64,000 bases of DNA from assembly GCA_016906335.1 (NCBI GenBank), contig JADEYG010000003.1:310001-374000 (forward strand). The letters are read 5' to 3'. This DNA is from Novakomyces olei (taxonomy: Eukaryota > Ascomycota > Novakomycetes > Novakomycetales > Novakomycetaceae). Shown here piece after piece: positions 31,700-40,821 of this stretch. The position numbers and the translations under genes were made by a program. Each line of letters opens with the position of its first letter. Position 1 is the stretch's first letter. The notes under the pieces are model-generated. The model was given only the letters and a program-made list of their open reading frames with translations. It searched no databases and was not told the origin of the DNA.

Positions 31700-33035
31700 T
31701 GTTTGTTTGTTCCGAGTCTTTGGTTGGCACAAAAAGAGCGGCGAGCCTACTTTTATACTCAATGTGACACCAAGACAGATGGTTTGCCCTCCACCAAGGC
31801 TCAATGATGTACTAACGCCTCTTACTAAACAGTATAATATCATTGTAGCCCTTTGCTGCACCGATAAAAGAAAATTGTCTCTAATATGTCTCATAATCTG
31901 GACCCTTGATTCAGACCCTGAATGTTTCACTATGTGCAGTATAAGACCATCCTAAAGGGGGTGTTGCATACACCGAGTATGCGGTACGTATATATTATTG
32001 TCCAAATCGGGTCATTACTTATAATATGTGAAACATTAACACTCCACCTGTGCCTGACCTTACAAATTTGGGAGAAGCGGACACAAAGATGTGAATTTAA
32101 CGTTGCACCGATGTGCGCAAGCTCCGCTCTGTTATTCTCGTGCAGATATGGTTGGCCGTTCAACGCTCTGCCAATAAGGGCAATGGGGATAACAGGTTCT
32201 TTAATTTTTGATATCCTTATTTTACACTTCATCCTATTTTGAGAAGTATAATCTCGACTCTACTATTTTTGCATTGGCAATCTCGCCTATACTCTCTTTT
32301 GCCTTTTCCGTCAGACGTTAGTTTTAGCTCGGGCCTTCAACATTGCGAGTGGCTTTTATTGAAAGATCCTCTTTTGAATAAATCTGCAATCTGTCGACGA
32401 GCCGCCGTCTAGATAACGCGCTTCTATTTTCGTTTCTGTGAATGCGATTGGTGCGCACAATCTCTCAAGCCTATTGCTCTTCTTGTTCTTCCATCAATTA
32501 TCAAGCGTGAGCTTTCATGGAAGCCATGTTGTAATGATAGATCTGTATCGGCACACAAGATGCACCTATGGATGATTTGATAATAGTTTTTTTTTTTTTT
32601 AGATTGAACGTGTTTTTTTTTGTGTGTATACTAAATTTATTACTCTCTTTGACCACAGCAACTGCTGTCGTTCTATTATTTAACTATGAATTTCAATTGT
32701 GCAACCTAATCAATATACTCAAAATAATTCCTTTTCTTTTATAACGATAAATATGCGCACATGACAAAAATAAACGTTTGTATTCTTAGTCTCTCTTCGA
32801 GATTTCCCTCGATATTGTTAAATAAATTAAAAAAGAAGGCTGCCGTAACGTAAACACTAGAGACCTAATAATAGACCACGCGTCAATTCTCCCATTGTCA
32901 TCGACAGATACATTTAACCAAGAGATGAAGCGACATATTTGAAAAGATAGTTAAAGCTCAATCTCCGTTTACCATTGCCCTTCTTTTGAATCCTTTTAAA
33001 AAAAAAGAAAGATCCAAATAAAAGACGCAATTTGT
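31700..33035. other. 1.3-kb divergent intergenic region
   Basis: Space between the GH16 gene and the first GT2 gene, which point away from each other. It holds TGTCTCT and TGTCTCA heptamers (31876, 31887) about 185 bases before the GH16 start and a T-rich run near 32587-32620. No gene is seen. Confidence 0.4.
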
Positions 33036-36000
33036 ATGAGCTCCACCCGCCTTAGCCTTCACAGTACGAGCAGCACGGCTTTGCCACATGTCGACTCCTG
33101 GCCAGTCTCGTTCCGATCTCGTTCAGAGTCAGGGACCGAGCGCTATTCTCAATTCCTTGAGGGCCTTGATCGCCATGCGATTGTCATAGAGACAATCTAT
33201 TGGCGAGCAGAAAGGCTCGGCTTTATTGGGCCCCATGGATCTGCGTTTGGTGCCGTTTGTCTCCGAATAAGCAAGGATTGTTACCTTGTTTACCCCGATA
33301 ACAATAATACAGCAACAGCTAGGAATGAGTTTCGCAATGCAGTCGTCCATTTGTGCGCAGAGGCAGCTCTTCTCATAGAGTCAGCAGCAATAAGTGCAGT
33401 TCTTGCTCGTTGCCGAAGCATGAGCCTTGATACTGTGCCTATCGGCAATGATATGCAAATCCAGATCCTGGATTCTATGCATGATCTCGCAGCAGCAAGA
33501 CCCAGTCAAAATTGTGCGTTTGTTCTAGAGGACAACTGCCTTATTGTGTGGACCGACGATCCAATGACACTGATTAGAGATGCAGAGCAAATGGCCACCA
33601 AAATTCTGGATGTTGTATGGAACGGAGGGGAAAGTGTGCTTAAACGTGCTGCAATCATGGAAACAATGGATGAAAAATCGGCAATTATATCCATAAAAGC
33701 AAAAAGCTCAGCCGTCAATAGTTCAACAGCAACAAAAGGGGATAAAGATGATCAAAATGGAGAAAATGCAACAAACAAACCAGGAAATGATAGAAGAAGA
33801 CGGTGCCTGCTTATCCCACTAGCAACCAGCCTTTCCGTAATGCTGGTAATGACAATGATAGGCATGTTTTCCAAAATTGTTTTGCAGCAATTCTTAGTAG
33901 ATCGAAACTATTACCGGTTCATATTGTTTGCCGTTGTTCCCCACACGGTTTTTTTCACAATGTTCTTCGCAAATTGCTGTGTTACAAATATTTTCACCCT
34001 GATCGGGCCCATTAGCAACGCTAAAAAAAACTCTTTATACTATTCTTACGAGGTCCCACCACGAATGGAGGGCGATTTGCCTCGTATAACGATTCAGTGC
34101 CCTGTTTATAAGGAGAGTCTTTCGGGTGTGATTGATCCGACTGTCAAATCTCTGCGCAGGGCGATCAGGACTTATGAGTTGCAAGGGGGATCTGCCTCTA
34201 TCTTTGTCAATGACGATGGGATGCAGCTGCTTGATCCAGAGAGCCAAGATATTCGCAAACAATATTATCGAGACAATAATATCGGGTGGGTCGCCAGGCC
34301 TCCACACGGCCACGACGGGTACGTTCGAGCGGGGCGCTTTAAAAAAGCGAGCAATATGAATTTTTGCTTAAATGTTTCTGTGCAACTGGAGAAAAAATTA
34401 AACAAGGCCGAGCGCAACGCGTCCTGGACGGTCGATGACGAAAAGCAATTGTACCATACAACTCTTGAACAGATCTGCGCTCAAGACAAACGCGTCTGGG
34501 CAGGTGGGAATATTCGCGTAGGTGAGATTATTCTGCTTATTGATTCCGATACTCGAGTGCCGGAGGATTGCTTGTTGGATGCGGCTAGCGAGTTCCACGC
34601 TAGTCCGGAACTCGGTATTCTCCAGCATTCGTCCGGAGTAATGCATATAACAAACGATTACTGGGAAAGACTGATCGGCTTCTTCACAGAGCTCGTTTAT
34701 CATGCTGTTCGTATTGTGACTGCCAGCGGTGACGTAGCCCCCTTTGTAGGCCATAACGCGTTTCTGCGTTGGGCTGCAGTACAGGAAGCAGCCGTTACTC
34801 GGCAATCCAAAAAAAGCATCAAAAAGAAAATTCGGGATGAAGAAGCCGGGAAAGACGGATCTGATTTTGTCCTGTACTGGAGCGAATCCCACGTTTCTGA
34901 AGACTTTGAGCTCTCCCTAAATATGCATCAGTTGGGATACGTGTTACGATACGCCGTTTATTCTCACGGGTTCCTTGAAGGCGTTTCTCTCCGCATTTAT
35001 GATGAGATCGGCCGTTGGGAAAAGTATGCTTTCGGGTGCAGTGAGCTCATGTTCCATCCTCTGTACAAATGGCCCTTGCGCGGACCATTCACGCCCTTAT
35101 TTCGAAGGCTGCTGTGGTCGAAATTACCGGGTTACAGTAAATGGAACACTTTAGCCTACGTCGGCACCTACTACGCTTTTGGTAGTTCCTGGATCATGAC
35201 AATAGCAAATTTTTATTTGCAAGGATGGTACGGTACCTTCCTCGATAAGTCGTACCTCGACTCATGGCGTCTTATGCTGTCTGTGCTAGTGGTGTTTGGC
35301 GCACTTACAACGATTACCACAGCATTGGCAATGTTTAGACTCGGTCACAAATCTTTCGTTCGTGCTTTTACCCAGTTTTTTTGGTACATGATCCCTCTGT
35401 TGATCTTCTTCACGGGTCTGTCGTATCACGTGAGCATGTCTTTGCTTGCACACTTGTTTAGTGTACGCGTAGAATGGGCCATGACGTAAGTACAACACAC
35501 ATTTTACATTTTTTTTCGTCTATCACATGTTTTACCACATTATTACTTGCATAGGCCATATTATGTGTCATGTGGATGTGTCGTATTTATGTGTCATATT
35601 CAATGTCTTGGCTGTCAGATTAGCTATCGTATTATGTTTTGGTATTGTGTGCTTTTATCTCTACCCTTGTTGATACTGACGGTGGCAGGGAGAAAGAGTT
35701 GAGAGCAACCAATTTCTTCAGAGAACTTTGGCTTGTATTGTGCAAGTACAAATGCATGTATGCTATTATAATATTAGCACTCGTCGCATCTATAATTGTG
35801 CAAACTCCAATCGTCCCATACCACTGGCAGATTACGAATTTCCCTGCGTCGTTCGTGCTTTATTGGGTGTTGGCTTGCCACGCTGCTGTTCCAATTCTGC
35901 TGAACCCTAGTATCATGGTATGCTACTTCCGTTTAATCTTTCATGCTTCGTGTTTTGGAATTCATCACATTGCCTTTTGTTTATCCAGAATCTGTTGACT

Positions 36001-36051
36001 GCTGCTATTTTTGACTCCTTTCTCACATCGCCCCATAAAATCCCGTTGTAA
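33036..36051 (+). CDS. membrane GT2 glycosyltransferase, tandem copy 1
   Basis: Exons 33036-35485, 35689-35917 and 35989-36051 give about 913 residues. If the last intron is retained, the frame ends at 35998. An N-terminal domain of about 250 residues with no family I recognise precedes two membrane segments (about 265-335). The GT2 catalytic domain follows, with HxTIQCPVYKES-like sequence, VNDDG near residue 391, DSDTRVPED near 502, SEDFELSL near 620 and GRWEKYAFG near 659. It matches the D, DxD, ED and (Q/R)xxRW-type pattern of processive synthases. A C-terminal bundle of several membrane segments follows. It is probably a polysaccharide synthase at the plasma membrane; sugar and product are unknown. 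The C-terminus (NPSIM then NLLTAAIFDS) differs from the two sister genes, which end NPQIMKFKF or NPQIMKFTF. It is the only copy with introns. Confidence 0.82.
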
Positions 36052-36789
36052 ATAGGGTTCTCGTTGCTTTAGACCGTTCTTGTCGATTGTTTTAATCTCG
36101 ATTCCCTCTTCCCGTCTGTGTAATATTAGTTTCCGTTATGGGTCCCTTTTTACTCTTTCGAGGTAATCGTGATTGACACTTGACAAAAGCGCTTGGACGC
36201 CAAGTCCATGTGCTCAAGAGACCTTGCTTTTTTGCATTTATCTGATTTCCGTTTACCGGCGTGGCTTTCGTCTCCAAACCCACGCCGGAAACGGGCTTCT
36301 GTGTAAAAGTGCTTATTTGCTTCCATCTTGTGTCCCTGTCACGCTCACGTTTCCATTTCCGATCTCCATTGCCCTTTTCTCTTCCATTACTGTGTCTCAT
36401 GTTCTTGCCTTATCTTTCTTAATTTAAGCCTTCGGATTTCATTCGTTCCCTTTACCCTTTGTGTTGTTCATGTATCTCCGATTATGCGGTAACACGGCTT
36501 TGTGGAGCGCCACTTGCTGAATACTGAGAGCCTATATTACTTGTTTTTATAAATTGTCATGATAAGCTAACCATAACGTTAAATAATTAGAAATTTTCAT
36601 TTTAGCGTCATTTGTCTTTCCGTTTTGGGATGACATATCGCCTTCTATTCCTAATTCGAAACACGGTACATCAGGTCACGTGAATTTGAGACATGCTCTA
36701 GATTATGATAGTAATAGACAGAATTATAAAACTTGAACTCTTGTCTCTTTGAACGATCTACATCCATCTTGCTCTGTCTACAGCTCACA
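36052..36789. other. intergenic region between GT2 copies 1 and 2, with a hairpin
   Basis: It holds an imperfect 15-bp inverted repeat (36249-36264 with 36280-36294), and TGTCTCA/TGAGACA heptamers at 36393 and 36687. The second heptamer is about 100 bases before the copy 2 start. No gene is seen. Confidence 0.4.
36249..36294. repeat. inverted repeat, 15-bp arms with one bulged base
   Basis: CCGTTTACCGGCGTGG is matched by CCACGCCGGAAACGG after a 15-base loop, with one extra A in the left arm. It could fold as an RNA hairpin in the 3' region of GT2 copy 1 or the leader of copy 2. Confidence 0.8.
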
Positions 36790-39447
36790 ATGCTCTCTTT
36801 ACTTCGCCGTAAAAAAGGCGAGCGTACCAACACTGATTCCAATAATGCTGCTGGTTCAGTTACTGTTGTTGAATCAGAATTGGAGCCAGCTGCTCCATTT
36901 CGATCGGCTCCTCTGCAATTCCACGGTGGTATAGACTTGACCGGCCTTGATCGATATGAGATCATGCTCGAGTCAGTTTACAATATGGCTCTCAAGCGAA
37001 AACTCGTACGTCCAGAACACGTGGACAAGGGTGTCGTATGTTTACGCGAATCACGTGCAAACTACCGTGTTTACCCTGCGGAGGCAACAGACAGCGACTT
37101 TCACCGCGCAGTTGCAGAATTGCAGACTGCTGCGGCATTGCGGCTTGAATCTTCTGCCATTGACGCTGTAGTCGACAAGTGTAAAGCAATGGGACTGGAA
37201 ACAGTGCCATTAAGATCAGATATGCATATTCAAGCACTACCACAAATGCAAGATCTGCCACATGCAAGAAGAAACCAGGATTCAGCCTTTATACTGAGCG
37301 AAAGATGCCTTGTCATCTGGGCGGACGATGCACTTAATCTACTGCCTTTGGCGGATACAATGGTGGCTGCTTTTATGGAGTTTGTATGGGCAGAGGGCGA
37401 CAGTATTGTGCAAAGGGCCACCGCCATGGAAAAGGCACTTCACCAGCAAGAAGACGATGAAAAGAAAAAAGCAAACACCGTCACTCAACGCGTCGTTTCA
37501 GAAAATTCGAGTATAAATTCACAAGACAGAGATATGGAGAAGGGCAGCAGTGAAGGGCGCAGACGGCCCGTGTACATTCACACCTTTATGGTTTCACTGG
37601 CAATTATTCTCATTTTTTATTTTCAAGGTTCGTATTTACGCGCCTTGATTAGGGAAAGTGGGTACGATGGATCTTATACCCGTTTTGCCCTTCTCATATT
37701 TTGCCCTTACTTTGCCTTTGTCTCCATGTTTTTCGCAAACAGTGTTATAACAAACATTATCACGCTTTTTGGCCCTGTTAATCAGACACGCGCAAATTCA
37801 CGTTACTACTCGGGGATCAGACCCCAGCGTATGGCTGGCGATTTGCCTCATGTAACGATTCAGTGCCCTGTTTATAAGGAAAGCTTAGCCGGTGTCATTG
37901 ATCCAACAGTTCGATCATTGCGAAAAGCAATCAGGACTTATGAGTTGCAAGGGGGATCTGCCTCTATCTTTGTCAATGACGATGGGATGCAGTTGCTTGA
38001 TCCAGAGAGCCAAGATATTCGCAAACAATATTATCGAGACAATAATATCGGTTGGGTCGCCAGGCCTCCACACGGCCACGACGGGTACGTTCGAGCGGGG
38101 CGCTTTAAAAAAGCGAGCAATATGAATTTCTGCTTAAATGTTTCCAACCGTCTGGAAGAACAATTAAGTAACGCTGTGCGTACGGATTCTTGGACGGTCG
38201 ATGACGAAAGGCAATTGTACGTGGAGACATTAGACCAAGTCTGCCAGCAAGACAGACGCGTCTGGGCAGAAGGCGATATTCGTGTTGGTGAATTGATTCT
38301 CCTCATCGATTCCGATACCCGTGTCCCAGAAGATTGCTTGTTAGACGCAGCCAGTGAAATGTCAGCGAGTCCAGAAGTCGCTATTCTCCAACACTTATCC
38401 GGGGTAATGAAAGTCTCACATGATTATTGGGAAAACATGATTGCCTTTTTCACAATACTTGTTTATCATGCCATTAAGCTGGCAACTGCTAATGGAGATA
38501 TGGCTCCATTTGTGGGTCATAACGCCTTTATGCGCTGGACAGCGTTGCAGGAAGCCGCTGAAGTTCGAGAAGGCGACGATTTCATTCTTTTCTGGTCAGA
38601 AGAACACGTTTCCGAGGACTTTGAGCTGTCGCTTAAACTTGCCCAGTTAGGGTACGACGTTCGTTATGCCGCGTATTCAAACGGGGAATTCAAAGAAGGT
38701 GTATCGCTGACAGTTTACGATGAATTGAGCAGATGGCGCAAGTACGCGTTCGGAAGTAGCGAACTGCTCTTTAATCCCTTCATTAAATGGCCGCGTCGTG
38801 GGCCAATCACACCAATGTTTTGGCGATTAATCCGTTCGCCCATTCCCGGTGCTTCCAAGTGGAGCGTGCTTGCTTACCTCGCGACTTATATGGCTCTAGC
38901 ATCTGCGTGGATTGTTGCCATTGCGAATTTTGGATTCGTTGCTTATTATGCATCGCATATGGATCAAATGTACGTAACTTCCTGGGAAGTTATGCTCTCA
39001 GTTCTCGTTGTTTTTGGTGCATTTGCCCCGCTTGTTTACGTGTTTGCGCGTTTCCGAATGGGCGATGAGACACTGGCGTCGGTTATCCCTAATATCATCC
39101 GGTACATTTTACCAGTCACCGTATTTTTCACGGGACTCTCCTTCCACTGCAGCATGTCGATTCTGGCTCATTTGTTTTCCGTTAACTTGCAATGGGGCTC
39201 AACGGCCAAAGAGCTGGCGCGATCTAACTTTTTCATCGAAATTCCCAAAGTGCTGAAAAGCTACTGGTCCATGTTTCTTGTGATGTCACTTGTCATTATT
39301 GCGACAATCGTGGTACAGACGGGTGTTGTGCCATATCATTTTCGCGTAGAAAGTGTTACCGCCGCGTTCCCGCTCTACTGGATTTACGGTTGCCATCTGC
39401 TGGTTCCGTTCATCTTGAATCCTCAAATTATGAAGTTTAAGTTCTAA
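36790..39447 (+). CDS. membrane GT2 glycosyltransferase, tandem copy 2
   Basis: An intronless gene of 885 residues, read from the first in-frame ATG at 36790 (MLSLLRRKKGERTNTD). It has the same layout as copy 1. The N-terminal unknown domain includes HVDKGVVCLRESRANYRVYP and SAFILSERCLVIWADDAL. Two membrane segments follow, then the GT2 domain with VNDDG near 395, DSDTRVPED near 506, SEDFELSL near 607 and SRWRKYAFG near 647. A membrane bundle ends in NPQIMKFKF. The stretch 37930-38144 is almost identical at the DNA level to copy 1, while flanking coding DNA is clearly diverged. Processive synthesis of a surface polysaccharide is inferred from the family pattern; product unknown. Confidence 0.85.
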   Translation: MLSLLRRKKGERTNTDSNNAAGSVTVVESELEPAAPFRSAPLQFHGGIDLTGLDRYEIMLESVYNMALKRKLVRPEHVDKGVVCLRESRANYRVYPAEATDSDFHRAVAELQTAAALRLESSAIDAVVDKCKAMGLETVPLRSDMHIQALPQMQDLPHARRNQDSAFILSERCLVIWADDALNLLPLADTMVAAFMEFVWAEGDSIVQRATAMEKALHQQEDDEKKKANTVTQRVVSENSSINSQDRDMEKGSSEGRRRPVYIHTFMVSLAIILIFYFQGSYLRALIRESGYDGSYTRFALLIFCPYFAFVSMFFANSVITNIITLFGPVNQTRANSRYYSGIRPQRMAGDLPHVTIQCPVYKESLAGVIDPTVRSLRKAIRTYELQGGSASIFVNDDGMQLLDPESQDIRKQYYRDNNIGWVARPPHGHDGYVRAGRFKKASNMNFCLNVSNRLEEQLSNAVRTDSWTVDDERQLYVETLDQVCQQDRRVWAEGDIRVGELILLIDSDTRVPEDCLLDAASEMSASPEVAILQHLSGVMKVSHDYWENMIAFFTILVYHAIKLATANGDMAPFVGHNAFMRWTALQEAAEVREGDDFILFWSEEHVSEDFELSLKLAQLGYDVRYAAYSNGEFKEGVSLTVYDELSRWRKYAFGSSELLFNPFIKWPRRGPITPMFWRLIRSPIPGASKWSVLAYLATYMALASAWIVAIANFGFVAYYASHMDQMYVTSWEVMLSVLVVFGAFAPLVYVFARFRMGDETLASVIPNIIRYILPVTVFFTGLSFHCSMSILAHLFSVNLQWGSTAKELARSNFFIEIPKVLKSYWSMFLVMSLVIIATIVVQTGVVPYHFRVESVTAAFPLYWIYGCHLLVPFILNPQIMKFKF

Positions 39448-40821
39448 TTCGTTTGAACCTGTCTTTATATAAATGTTGTATAGCTTACCTCTTCTCCGCA
39501 TTTGAATTTATAATTTTATATATATTCTAGTTGTGATTTACGCGACAGTATTGTTCTATTTTTTCACGCGCTCTTCCATAGTCTGATCCAATCCTGTGTA
39601 CATTTGAATCTTTGTGCTATAGCCTCCTCTTAATTGGGTAACTATATCGCCTAATATACTTCTTTTAAACCTAAAAAGTCATCTTGTATCTCAATAGAGT
39701 ATGCCATGTGGTCTCCTGATCGACGATCCAGAAATCTAGCGCACAAGTATTTAGAGGTTTCTGTGAAAGGTTATACAGGTCGCGTATACTATGCACGGAA
39801 TAGTCAGAGGTCTCGTATATATTTGTTTGAACAGCCCGAGTTCTCCACCCAAGCCTCCCATGTTCAGCTTCAAGCCACGCGCTATATTGTCTGCTATTCT
39901 TTTCTAATATAATAAAACCAATAATAAAAGTATAGTATTAGGTGATGACATGTTTATATGAGCATTCTATATTATAGACAATCTGGCCGCTCAAAGTTCG
40001 TGGGCGCAAGAGCCATAGGTGTAGAGTATATAGAAAAGCTCGATAGCGTTAGATTTAGCGCAGCAAATACCGGCCAGCTTATCAGCGGTATTATACAATA
40101 TTGAAATCCAGTCGCACGGCCAAAGTCCTGCAAGGCGGGACTATGAATACATTAATGTATATATTCTATAATAATTTGTTGCTACTTGATACTAAAAATA
40201 ATACCACCCGTTTCGAAAATTAAACAATTTTTCTGCCTAATTATAGTGAATGGCGGCGGCAGCGGACACTGCCTTCCACAAATCTCGCCGGCAAATCACG
40301 AGTGCCGTCACATACCGCATTCTTTGACGCACGCTAGCCCGTTACCGCTGTATCGGGACAAATGTCTGAGTCAGGGTCCAATGTCTAAGACACTCTTTCA
40401 GGGCGTTATATCAACAAAATCCATTTTAGGTATCAATGTCTCACCTTTATACACACCCGTAATTTAACAATCTACCGGCCCAAAATGGATGATGGCACTT
40501 TTTCTAGACGATGTGGATCAAGTAGCCCACGCAAAAGTCTAAGACACCACCAGAGACATACCCACCCTCTGTATATAAACTTGCGGTCTGCCGCTTGGAA
40601 ACAAGGAGCTAATATTCAAAATTGCAGTTTACAGTCTCTACTCTGCTCTCTTACCCTCTCTGCCTCTTGCATTTTGGCACTTCTTTTCTGAGCGAAAAGA
40701 TAAAAGCGAAAGAGTCAAGCAAAGCAAGCCGGGAGACAAAAGAGGGTCCTTGGTAACGTTTATTGAAGGAAAAAGAAAAAATTGGAAGGAATAAAACGTT
40801 TAAAGAAAACCAAGAGTCAGT
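39448..40821. promoter_or_regulatory. 1.4-kb upstream region of GT2 copy 3
   Basis: No gene is seen. The proximal 460 bases hold repeated TGTCT-type sites: TGTCTGAG at 40363, TGTCTAAGACA at 40382, TGTCTCA at 40437 and GTCTAAGACA at 40537. A TATATAA string near 40571 lies about 250 bases before the start, followed by a leader that contains adenine-rich sequence. Confidence 0.45.

Noticed and set aside
31700-31930. Extension of the GH16 frame to an upstream methionine at 31930
   Set aside because: The extra 77 residues have no domain, and the ATG at 31699 gives a normal cytosolic tail for a type II membrane enzyme.
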